Part shown: positions 33,393 through 41,656 of the stretch, piece by piece
Layout of the letters: each line of letters starts with the position of its first letter
How positions within the stretch are numbered: position 1 is the first letter of the stretch
Assembly (NCBI GenBank): GCA_003332265.1
Contig: QPGA01000001.1
Location: forward strand, 1-64,000
Length of the DNA: 64,000 nucleotides
DNA from: Candidatus Accumulibacter meliphilus
GTDB lineage: Bacteria > Pseudomonadota > Gammaproteobacteria > Burkholderiales > Rhodocyclaceae
Direction of reading: 5' to 3'
Notes under the pieces: model-generated
Seen by the model: only the letters and a program-made list of their open reading frames with translations
Told to the model about the DNA's origin: nothing
Databases searched by the model: none
Program-made: the position numbers and the translations under genes

Positions 33393-33980
33393 CTAGAGCG
33401 GCGGCGGCGCGGGGGGGGCGCCGCGTGGTGGCGAGGGTGGTGGCGGTGGTGGTGGCGGGGCGCCGAATGGCGGTGCTGGCGGTGGCGAAAGAGGCGCGAC
33501 GGCAGGTCGTGTGGTGTTGTAGCCTTCCGATACCTCGAAACCGCCAACCAAGGGCACTTTCTGGCCGCGCGCGTACATGCACTGGATGTAGCTCTGGTCG
33601 TAACGTTGCTGCAAGGTGTACGCGGAGGCGTTGCTGGCGGCGACGCCGCCGACGCTGCCGGCGAGCAGGCCGACGCCGGCGCCGACCGCGGCACCGCTCG
33701 AACCATCGATCGCGGCGCCCACGGCAGCACCGACGAGAGTCCCCACCGCGGCGCTGGCGACACCGGAATTAACGGCTGTCGTTGCCGGCGTCACGCCGCC
33801 AATCGCCTGGTTGGCGTAGATCCGGCAAGATTCATCGTCGGCGCGAAACTTGGTGAATGACTGTCCCGATCCGGGCAAGGCCATCACGCTCGGCCCCTCC
33901 GGCGGATAGCTGGCACAGGCGGCGAGGGTGAGGACGAACAAGGGTGCAAAGAAGCGTGGCTGAGGCATGGCAGAACTCAT
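33393..33980 (-). CDS. Glycine-zipper lipoprotein with proline-rich tail
   Basis: 195 residues from ATG 33980 (MSSAMPQPRFFAPLFVLTLA); an ATG four codons later is an alternative. A lipobox LTLAAC shows a lipoprotein signal. A glycine-zipper stretch (SAAVGTLVGAAVGAAIDGSS and continuing) is typical of small outer-membrane-associated proteins. The last 35 residues are almost all Pro, Ala and Gly. The DNA of this tail is a run of GGC/GGT-type triplets on the plus strand (33396-33480), prone to length change. Function unknown. Confidence 0.8.
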   Translation of the reverse strand: MSSAMPQPRFFAPLFVLTLAACASYPPEGPSVMALPGSGQSFTKFRADDESCRIYANQAIGGVTPATTAVNSGVASAAVGTLVGAAVGAAIDGSSGAAVGAGVGLLAGSVGGVAASNASAYTLQQRYDQSYIQCMYARGQKVPLVGGFEVSEGYNTTRPAVAPLSPPPAPPFGAPPPPPPPPSPPRGAPPAPPPL

Positions 33981-34155
33981 CAAAGGGTTTTCGCCACGCC
34001 GGGAACGAAGGGTGGACGATGGTAAATGTAACGCAGTTGTCCGTTGCGCGCTGACATGTGAGCGCATCCATGGTCGCGTCCACTGGCCCGCGAGCGTCGC
34101 TTTCTGCTACGCTGAAAGGCGCCCCGCCAGCAAACCACATCGAGCTGAATGGACC

Positions 34156-36120
34156 ATGACCTTGCCTGAAGAACCGAAAAGCGCCATCGGCAACCTTGCC
34201 GACCTCGAGGACGGACAGATCGCCTTGTCGCGCTACATCGTCAAGCGCGCGGACGGCCTGTATGTGAACTTGTCGCGACTCGATTCGCCGGCCGATTTTG
34301 CCGACTTTGTCGAGCGCACCTTTGCCTTGGGACTTTATTTCCGGGCGCTCGATTACGCGCAGTTTCAGTCTCTCCTCTACGACGATCCGGCGAGTCGTGA
34401 GCAGGCGGGCCCCGCCGAGGTATTCCTGGCGCTGGATATCGCCACCTTTCGGCCGCAGCGCCAGGCCTTGTACAAGGAGCTGCGGCTTCAGCACGGCGAG
34501 GCGATTTATCTCTTCGAAGCGATCTACCTCGATGCTGAGAGCGACGAACAGGCAGCGGAAGACAGCGTCAGCAGCCCGCGGCAGCAGCTCGCTGGCGGGC
34601 CGCTGGAGACCCGTGCCTGGCTGGATGTGGACGAGTTCATTGCCAGCGCCTGGACGCGAGGGGTGCGCTTCGGACTCGATATCGCGGCGCTACAGGAGGG
34701 CTTCCAGCTCGACAAGCCAGAGCGGCGCGTGGTCGCTCGCAGCCGGCCCTTTGTGGCCGGCAAGAATGCCGAAGTGAGCGAGCAGGCGCCGGGCCTGCAT
34801 CGCAACAATGCACCGCGTCGCCTGCTTGGCGACCGGGTCGATCTGCGCCAGTTCGAGACGCGTTATCCGCAAGTCGCTGCCGGCTTGCGCCTGGTGAAGA
34901 AGTCACCGCGCACACTCGGTGTCGACGGGCGGGACGTCACCGGCGAAGTGCTGCCCGCACCCCTGCCCAAGGATTTCGACCTGGAGCGCATGGCCGGTGC
35001 CGGTACGCTGCTCAGCCGGGAAGCAGACGGCGAATTCCTGGTGGCGTCGGTCTGCGGCTTCCTCACTATCGATACCCGCAGCCACCAATTTTCGGTGACT
35101 GACAAGATCATCAGTCACGAGGGCGTCAGCACACGCACCACCGGTGACCTGATGTTGACCGGTGAGGAGTACGAACAACACGGTGAAATCCAGGAGAAGC
35201 GGGTCGTTACCTGTCGCAGCATCATCGCTTTCGCCGATGTCTTTGGCAACATCGTGTCCACCGGCGGTACGGTCCGTTTGAAACAGAACCTGGTCGGCGG
35301 CAGTGCCAGCAATGACGACGGTGACATCGTCGTCGAAGGGGTTGCTTCCGGAGCGACCCTGATTGCGCCGCATGGCTGCGTGACGCTGAAGCGAGCGGAC
35401 AACTGCACGATCATCGCGCGGCAGGTGGTCATCGAACGAGCGACGCTGTGCGACATCGTTGCCGATGCGCTGTCCCTTGAACTCGCAGAAGCTTGCGCTG
35501 CGGCAGCCAGGAATATTCAGGTGCAGAGCGCGCGCATGCGCAAGGAAATCGGCAACGTGTTCCTGTTACTGCTGCCCGACGCGTCGAACGAGGAGGCAGC
35601 TATTGTCGCCTTGCAGGAGAAGCGCGCCGTGCTGGAAAAAGAAATTGCCGCTCATCGCGCAAAGCTGGACGCCGTGCGTGGCGGCAAGGATGTCACCAGC
35701 TATCTGCGCCTGGCCAGCAAGTTTCGGCGCGGCGAAGTGACCCTGACTCCCGAGCAGGAAGCTGGCTGGCGTCGCCTTTCGGCAGTCGTCACCCCGGTCT
35801 TGAAGACCTGTTCTTTGTTGGCTGAAGCGATCAATGAGTTGGTCGCCCAGTCGACGCGCGTGAGCTTGGAAATCGACGAAGCCCTGGCCGCTGCAGAACA
35901 GGTCTGCGGCGAACTGGCGTGCACGGTCGAGCGCGTCGAAGGCGAGACGCGGATCAGTGCGCTGCAGGTCAAGCCGGCCGATACGCCGCTGCACGCGCTG
36001 CCGCGCAAGGAACTGAAGATCCGACTGCGGGCGACTGATGTGGCGACCAAGCAATTGTTCTCCGGCTCGTCTGGCCGCTTCTCCTGGACCTACCAGAAGC
36101 CTCCTCCAGAGCCGCTCTGA
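34156..36120 (+). CDS. FapA/DUF342 family protein
   Basis: 654 residues from ATG 34156, the first in-frame ATG after which the protein becomes family-like. The central part (about 245-480) has the FapA features GVDGRDVTGEVLPAP and a repetitive beta-helix segment (TTGDLMLTGEEYEQ, VEGVASGATLIAPHG). A coiled coil follows (KRAVLEKEIAAHRAKLDAV). FapA proteins are linked to flagellar assembly and polymer-forming cell-envelope functions, but no flagellar gene is near. It is divergent from the lipoprotein gene and convergent with cphA, with only 36 bases between, containing a small hairpin (36121-36138) without a T-run. Confidence 0.8.
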   Translation: MTLPEEPKSAIGNLADLEDGQIALSRYIVKRADGLYVNLSRLDSPADFADFVERTFALGLYFRALDYAQFQSLLYDDPASREQAGPAEVFLALDIATFRPQRQALYKELRLQHGEAIYLFEAIYLDAESDEQAAEDSVSSPRQQLAGGPLETRAWLDVDEFIASAWTRGVRFGLDIAALQEGFQLDKPERRVVARSRPFVAGKNAEVSEQAPGLHRNNAPRRLLGDRVDLRQFETRYPQVAAGLRLVKKSPRTLGVDGRDVTGEVLPAPLPKDFDLERMAGAGTLLSREADGEFLVASVCGFLTIDTRSHQFSVTDKIISHEGVSTRTTGDLMLTGEEYEQHGEIQEKRVVTCRSIIAFADVFGNIVSTGGTVRLKQNLVGGSASNDDGDIVVEGVASGATLIAPHGCVTLKRADNCTIIARQVVIERATLCDIVADALSLELAEACAAAARNIQVQSARMRKEIGNVFLLLLPDASNEEAAIVALQEKRAVLEKEIAAHRAKLDAVRGGKDVTSYLRLASKFRRGEVTLTPEQEAGWRRLSAVVTPVLKTCSLLAEAINELVAQSTRVSLEIDEALAAAEQVCGELACTVERVEGETRISALQVKPADTPLHALPRKELKIRLRATDVATKQLFSGSSGRFSWTYQKPPPEPL

Positions 36121-36156
36121 CGCTGCTCCGCGGCAGCGCCGCGAGAGCAGGCCATT

Positions 36157-38739
36157 TCAGCCCTCGGCAAGCCGTTTGCTGATGTGTTCGAGCGCTTCTT
36201 CGATCTGATCGATCAGGATCAGGCACAGGTCGCCTGGCTGCAATTCGGCCAGCGCGGTATCAATCGCCAGAAACTCGCCATGAACTTCCTGGACCTTGGA
36301 CGTGCGCGTGGCATTGATCAGCCCCTGCTGCAGCAGGGCCAGTACTTCACCATCGGCGCGGCCGCGCTGGCATTGATCCTGATAGAGCACGACGCGATCG
36401 AAGGCGCCGCCGAGAATCTCGGTCTGGCCGCGGATGTCTTCATCACGTCGGTCGCCCGCACCACTGATGACGACCGAGCGGCGACTGTCGGGCGGCGCCG
36501 GCAGATTGTCGATGGCAGCAACCAGGGCCTGGATGGCGTCCGGGTTATGGCCGTAGTCGGCGACCAGCGTGGCGCCACGATAGTTGAAGACGTTGAAGCG
36601 TCCGGGCGCCGTCTGGGCGTCGTTGATGAAGCTTGCGAGAGCGCTGCGCAATGTCGCCCAGGGCACGTCCAGAGCCCAGGCAGCGGCGATGGCAGCCATG
36701 GCGTTTTCGACCTGGAAACCGATGGCTCCGTTTTGGGTGACCGGAATGTCGGCCAGGGCAATGCGTTGCGCGATTTTTCCTTCCGACGCGACTATCGCCT
36801 CCTTGTCGCGATAGACGACGCGCTTTCTTTGCGCGCGATGCAGGGCCATCAAGGGATGGTTGCGGTCGCTGGCGAAGAAGGTGACCATGCCAGGACAGGA
36901 GTCGGCCATGCGGGCGACCATCGGATCGGCGGCGTTGAGCACGGCGACGCCGGTCTCGGGTTTGACGTTCTGGACGATGACCCGCTTGACCACCGACAAG
37001 TCCTCAACGGTGCTGATATAGGAAAGTCCGAGGTGGTCGCCAAGCCCGATGTTGGTGACCACCGCAACATCGCAGCGGTCGAAGCCGAGGCCCTCGCGCA
37101 GCACGCCGCCGCGTGCCGTTTCCAGGACGGCCGCGTCGACACGGGGGTGGAAGAGAACATTTCTGGCGCTTTTCGGACCACTGCAGTCGCCGCTGTCGAT
37201 GCGCCGATCTTCGACATAGACGCCGTCGGTGGTGGTCATGCCGACGCGCAGGCCCTGGGCGGCGAAAATGTGGGCGATCAGGCGGACGGTAGTCGTCTTG
37301 CCGTTGGTTCCGGCAACCGCCACCAGCGGGATACGCGCATCTTCGCCGTCGGCGAAGATGTGGCCGATGATCGCTTCGCCAACTGGCCGTCCCTTGCCGA
37401 ACGACGGTTGCAGGTGCATGCGCAGGCCTGGTGCGGCGTTCAGCTCGACGATACCGCCACCTTGTTCCTCGAGCGGGCGCAAGACGCTGTCACAGACGAC
37501 GTCGACACCGGCAATATCGAGGCCGATGGTGCGCGCCGCAGCGACGGCCTGCGCGGCGAACTCGGGATGGACGTCGTCGGTGACGTCGGTGGCCGTGCCG
37601 CCGGTCGACAGGTTGGCGTTGTTGCGCAGGATTACGCGCGAGCCTCTGTGTGGTATCGATTGCGGGGTCAGGCCGCCGCTCGCCAGGCGTGCCAGGGCCA
37701 CTTCGTCGAGGCGAATCCGGGTTAGCGAGGTGGCGTGACCTTCGCCGCGGCGCGGATCTCTGTTGACGCGCTCGACCAGTTCCCGGATGTCGTGCACGCC
37801 GTCGCCGACGACGAGTGGCGGATCGCGTCGGGCCGCGGCGATCAATTTATCGCCGACCACCAGCAGGCGGTAGTCGTGGCCCGGGATGTAGCGCTCGACG
37901 AGGACTTCATCGCTGACCTGAAAAGCGATTGCGTAGGCGGCTTCGATCTGCTCGCGGCTGAGCAGATTGACGGCGACTCCCTTGCCCTGGTTACCGTCCT
38001 GCGGCTTGACGACCACCGGGCCGTCGATCTCGCAGGCCGCTGCCCAGGCGTCCTCGGCGCTTAGCACCGGTCGTCCGGCGGGGACCGGAACGCCGGCCCC
38101 GTGCAGCAGGATCTTGGTCAGTTCCTTGTCTTGCGCAATGGCTTCGGCGACAGCGCTGGTGCGATCGGTTTCGGCGGCCTGGATGCGTCGCTGGCGACTA
38201 CCCCAGCCGAACTGCACCATGCTGCCTTCGGTCAGCCGGCGATAAGGGATGTTGCGGGCCATCGCCGCATAGACGATGGCGCCTGTGCTCGGGCCAAGGC
38301 GTACCTCCTCGTCGAGTTCGCGCAAACGCTTGAGCGCCTCGTCGAGGTCGAAAGGCGTCTCGTCGACCGCTGCCCGGCAGAGCTCCTGGGCAAGTTCGAA
38401 AGCCAGGCGGCCAACGACTTCTTCGCTGTATTCGACGACTACCTGGTAGGTCCCTGTTTCCAGTGTCTTGGCCGTGCGGCTGAAAGTGACCGGGCAACCG
38501 GCCTGCGCCTGCAGGCCGAGGGCGGCGAATTCCAGCGCCTGGGCCATCGATACCGCTTCATCATGACCGGCCGGATGCAGCATGGCCAGTTCCGGGAAGC
38601 GCGCGCGCAGACGATCCTCGAAGCCGGGCAGGGCGTCGATACTGCGCTCACCTTCAACGCAACGGATGATCGCCTCGATGGCCGTGTGCCGGCTCCAGAG
38701 GTTGGGGCCGCGCAGGGCGCGGATACGCGATACTTCCAT
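36157..38739 (-). CDS. cphA: Cyanophycin synthetase CphA
   Basis: Makes cyanophycin (multi-L-arginyl-poly-L-aspartate), an insoluble nitrogen reserve, from Asp and Arg with ATP. 860 residues: N-terminal domain (MEVSRIRALRGPNLWS), ATP-grasp domain (about 215-470, with GPVVVKPQDGNQGKG and the acidic VELNAAPGLRMH), and a Mur-ligase-like domain with P-loop GTNGKTTT at about 476-483 and a full C-terminal part. All expected blocks are present, so it should be active by itself. AAAGGGAAA precedes ATG 38739. It is the last gene of the leftward locus, 160 bases after cphA'. Confidence 0.96.
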   Translation of the reverse strand: MEVSRIRALRGPNLWSRHTAIEAIIRCVEGERSIDALPGFEDRLRARFPELAMLHPAGHDEAVSMAQALEFAALGLQAQAGCPVTFSRTAKTLETGTYQVVVEYSEEVVGRLAFELAQELCRAAVDETPFDLDEALKRLRELDEEVRLGPSTGAIVYAAMARNIPYRRLTEGSMVQFGWGSRQRRIQAAETDRTSAVAEAIAQDKELTKILLHGAGVPVPAGRPVLSAEDAWAAACEIDGPVVVKPQDGNQGKGVAVNLLSREQIEAAYAIAFQVSDEVLVERYIPGHDYRLLVVGDKLIAAARRDPPLVVGDGVHDIRELVERVNRDPRRGEGHATSLTRIRLDEVALARLASGGLTPQSIPHRGSRVILRNNANLSTGGTATDVTDDVHPEFAAQAVAAARTIGLDIAGVDVVCDSVLRPLEEQGGGIVELNAAPGLRMHLQPSFGKGRPVGEAIIGHIFADGEDARIPLVAVAGTNGKTTTVRLIAHIFAAQGLRVGMTTTDGVYVEDRRIDSGDCSGPKSARNVLFHPRVDAAVLETARGGVLREGLGFDRCDVAVVTNIGLGDHLGLSYISTVEDLSVVKRVIVQNVKPETGVAVLNAADPMVARMADSCPGMVTFFASDRNHPLMALHRAQRKRVVYRDKEAIVASEGKIAQRIALADIPVTQNGAIGFQVENAMAAIAAAWALDVPWATLRSALASFINDAQTAPGRFNVFNYRGATLVADYGHNPDAIQALVAAIDNLPAPPDSRRSVVISGAGDRRDEDIRGQTEILGGAFDRVVLYQDQCQRGRADGEVLALLQQGLINATRTSKVQEVHGEFLAIDTALAELQPGDLCLILIDQIEEALEHISKRLAEG

Positions 38740-38899
38740 GAACAGTTTCCCTTTCTGCTTCTCCGCGGGCGACTAGGGGCGCCCGCATGGCTGCTGTGTT
38801 TCCGGGTTCGCCGCGCGGCGATCAAGCGATTGCGCGGCCGGTCTGTAGCTCACAACTCACAACTCACTACGCCTGATCGTGGGCCTGCGAATCATCGTT

Positions 38900-41071
38900 T
38901 CAGGCGACAGTGAAGGTTTCCAGCCCGGTACGGATCAATTCCGGTCCGATGCCGAGCGCCCACGCTGCAGCGGTGGCGGCGAGAACGTTCTCGACTTCAA
39001 AATCGACGCGGCCAGCATCGGTGAGCGGGATGGCGTCCAGACTGACGATGGCCTTCTCGTCGTCGCCGCTGGCGAGTACCACCTGCCCGTCGCGAACGAA
39101 TACCGCGCGCTTGCCCCGCGTCCGGTGTTCGAGCAGGGCCGCTTGCGCGGGGTCAGTGGCAAAGAATATGACCTCGCCGTCGCACAAGGGCGCCATTTCG
39201 ACGAGCATTGGATGGCCGGCATTGAGCACCGCGGCGCCGCCGGGCAGTACCAGGTCGACCTGCGTACGCAGGATGGTGAACACCTGCTCCGGCGTTTCGA
39301 TGTAGTAGCGGCCAAAATGTGTGCCGGCGTCGACGTTGGTGAGCACGCCGATCAGGCAGCGGTCGTAGGCCAGGCCTTCGCCAAGAATGGTGTCACTGCC
39401 GTTTTCCAGTACCGCCGCGTCGACGGCGCGGTTCATAAGGATGCGCTTGGCGGCTCCCCAGTTGGCGTTGTCGCCCTTGGCGATGCAGCGCCGGTCGAGG
39501 AACAGTCCGTCGCTGCAGGCCAGCCCGGTGTGCTTGCCGGAGAGGGCCAGAAAGCGCGCGATGAGGCTGGCGACGGTGGTCTTGCCAAAGCTGCCGCTGA
39601 CACCGATCACCGGGATGCGGCCGTCGTCACCATTGGGGAATAATTGGTCGACGATGGCGCGGCCCACCGGCCGCGGTTCGCCGCTTTCCGGTTTCAGGTG
39701 CATCAGCAGTCCGGGGCCGGCATTGACCTCGACGATCGCGCCGCGCTGTTCGTCAAGGGCTTGGGAGATGTCTTCGCAAACCAGATCCACGCCGGCAATG
39801 TCGAGTCCGACGATGCGCGCGGCCAGCGACGCCATGGCGGCGGTGTCGGGGTGTACGCTGTCGGTAATGTCGTCGGTGTGGTTGCCGCTGCGCACGATCA
39901 GAACTTCGCGACCGGCTGGCGGGATGGAATCGCCGCTGAAGCCCTGTCGTGTCACTTCCAGCCGGGCCACCGGATTGTCGCCGAGCGAGAGGATGTCGAG
40001 CGGATATTCCTCTTCCAGTCCACGGCGAGGGTCGGAGTTGATCTGGGCATCAATCAGTTGGTCGATGGTCGACTCGCCGTCACCGACGACCTTGGCGGTT
40101 TCGCCGCGGGCGGCGGCGACCAGCTTGCCGCCGATGACCAGCAGGCGGTGCTCCGAGCCGCTCACGTAGCGTTCAACAATGACGCCGCTGCCTTCTTCGA
40201 CGGCGATGGCATAGGCCGCCTCGACTTCTGCAGGGGTCATCAGATTGGTGAATACGCCGCGTGCGTGGTTGCCGTCGGAGGGCTTGACGACCACCGGATA
40301 GCCAATGTCCTCGGCGGCTTCGCAGGCCTTTTCGGCGCTGTCGACCAGGTACCCTTCGGGGACCGGCACGCCACACGAGGCAAGCAGGCTCTTGGTCAGA
40401 TCCTTGTCACGCGAGATCCCCTCGGCGATGGCGCTGGTGCGGTCGGTTTCGGCGGTCCAGATGCGTCGGCTGCGCGAACCGTAGCCAAGCTGCACGAGAT
40501 TTCCGGAGGCCAACAGGCGAATCGCCGGGATGCGCCGGTCCTTGTCTGTTGCGGCGTCGACGATGCAAGCGGTGCTCGGCCCGAGCAGTTTGCGTTCGGC
40601 CATGTCGGTCAACTGGGCGATCGTTGCGGCGACGTCGAAAGGCGTGTCCTGAATGGCGGCGAGGAGCAGCTCGCGGCCCGAAAACAGGCTGGCGCGGGTC
40701 ACTTCATCGTGCCAGGCGCGGACGACGACCTTGTACACGCCACGGTTCGAGGTTTCTCGGGCGCGGCCGAAACCGCCGGGCATGCCGGCAAGATTCTGTA
40801 GTTCGAGAGTGACATGTTCGAGGATGTGCGCCGGCCAGGTGCCTTCCTGGAGGCGGCGCAGGAAGCCACCGCGCTCACCGTAGCTGCAGCGGTGTTCGAT
40901 CAGCGATGGCAGGAAGGCGGTGAGGCGTTCGTAGAAGCCCGGGATGGTGTTCGACGGGAAGTCTTCGAGTTCGCCGATATCGACGACCGCTTCGATGACC
41001 GGACGGTAGGTCCAGATGTTCGGACCACGCAGGTAACGGATCTCGAGAAACTTGATGTCTTTGTTTTTCAT
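38900..41071 (-). CDS. cphA': Cyanophycin synthetase paralogue CphA' (short form)
   Basis: 723 residues with the same N-terminal domain (MKNKDIKFLEIRYLRGPNIW) and ATP-grasp domain (PVVVKPSDGNHARG, VEVNAGPGLLMH) as CphA. The Mur-like domain carries GSFGKTT (around residue 492-498) instead of GTNGKTT, and the protein ends about 135 residues earlier, lacking the C-terminal Mur ligase domain. Two adjacent cphA genes of this kind are known in betaproteobacteria such as Cupriavidus. It may need CphA or primers, or act on a different substrate such as beta-Asp-Arg dipeptide, as for cyanobacterial CphA2; that is an inference. The 160 bases down to cphA contain a short repeat (CACAACT three times near 38849-38867). 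Confidence 0.92.
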   Translation of the reverse strand: MKNKDIKFLEIRYLRGPNIWTYRPVIEAVVDIGELEDFPSNTIPGFYERLTAFLPSLIEHRCSYGERGGFLRRLQEGTWPAHILEHVTLELQNLAGMPGGFGRARETSNRGVYKVVVRAWHDEVTRASLFSGRELLLAAIQDTPFDVAATIAQLTDMAERKLLGPSTACIVDAATDKDRRIPAIRLLASGNLVQLGYGSRSRRIWTAETDRTSAIAEGISRDKDLTKSLLASCGVPVPEGYLVDSAEKACEAAEDIGYPVVVKPSDGNHARGVFTNLMTPAEVEAAYAIAVEEGSGVIVERYVSGSEHRLLVIGGKLVAAARGETAKVVGDGESTIDQLIDAQINSDPRRGLEEEYPLDILSLGDNPVARLEVTRQGFSGDSIPPAGREVLIVRSGNHTDDITDSVHPDTAAMASLAARIVGLDIAGVDLVCEDISQALDEQRGAIVEVNAGPGLLMHLKPESGEPRPVGRAIVDQLFPNGDDGRIPVIGVSGSFGKTTVASLIARFLALSGKHTGLACSDGLFLDRRCIAKGDNANWGAAKRILMNRAVDAAVLENGSDTILGEGLAYDRCLIGVLTNVDAGTHFGRYYIETPEQVFTILRTQVDLVLPGGAAVLNAGHPMLVEMAPLCDGEVIFFATDPAQAALLEHRTRGKRAVFVRDGQVVLASGDDEKAIVSLDAIPLTDAGRVDFEVENVLAATAAAWALGIGPELIRTGLETFTVA

Positions 41072-41182
41072 GTCGTCAGTTCAGGCACGGAGGGGTGGGC
41101 GCGTTGGTGGTGGCTATAACGCGGCAGCTATAGTTTCGCTGACCGGGCCGAGGGCTGGACGCGGCCATGGCCGTCGCCAGGC

Positions 41183-41656
41183 TCACAGGAAGCGGTCCAG
41201 AAGTCGCCGGCTATGCGCGTCGAGCGCGTAGCGGTCGCGGATCAGGAAGTGAATGCCATGACTGTCGGCGATCAGCAAGGCCGGAGCGTCAAGGCGGCGG
41301 ATATCCTCTTCGCCCTTGAGGACGAAACGGGTCGTGCGGCGATCGGTTTCGACCTCCCAGGTACTCGGCGTGGCAAAGCTCGAAACGCTGATCAGGCGCT
41401 TGATCTCGGGCATGAATTCACGGCCGGCGAGTTCGCTTTCGAGCAGGGTACGCAGCTCGTCCGGCAGTTCGCTCAGGCGCTCGATCCACGCCAGTTCGTG
41501 GCCATGCGGGTCGACCAGGCCGATGCCGTCGTCCGGAGCGCTGATCGGGAAGGCGCGAACAGGCACCACGCCAACGTGCGTCTGACCGTCGGCAGTGGTC
41601 AACTCGAGTCGTCCGAAAGGGTTGCGCTGCAAGCGATAGTCGGGCGCGGGGATCAT
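41183..41656 (-). CDS. DUF1854 protein of the cyanophycin locus
   Basis: 157 residues, starting MIPAPDYRLQRNPFGRLELT, with HELAWIERLSELP and FMPEIKRLISVSS, a small DUF1854-type protein. This family is repeatedly found beside cyanophycin synthetases and the ABC exporter encoded just upstream. No catalytic motif is visible. It has no signal peptide and is likely cytosolic. ATG 41656 overlaps the ABC-transporter stop by 4 bases (ATGA), which argues for a physical partner of the transporter. It is 111 bases before cphA'. Confidence 0.85.
   Translation of the reverse strand: MIPAPDYRLQRNPFGRLELTTADGQTHVGVVPVRAFPISAPDDGIGLVDPHGHELAWIERLSELPDELRTLLESELAGREFMPEIKRLISVSSFATPSTWEVETDRRTTRFVLKGEEDIRRLDAPALLIADSHGIHFLIRDRYALDAHSRRLLDRFL

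Noticed and set aside
36184-37725. 513-residue plus-strand frame opposite cphA, and similar ones opposite cphA' (39387-40801) and the ABC gene (41656-43995)
   Set aside because: All are opposite genes with complete motifs and share the antisense composition bias.
38840-38870. Short CACAACT repeats considered as CRISPR-like
   Set aside because: Three 8-base tandem words without spacers; just a small tandem repeat in the cphA'-cphA gap. No CRISPR array or cas gene was seen in the window.
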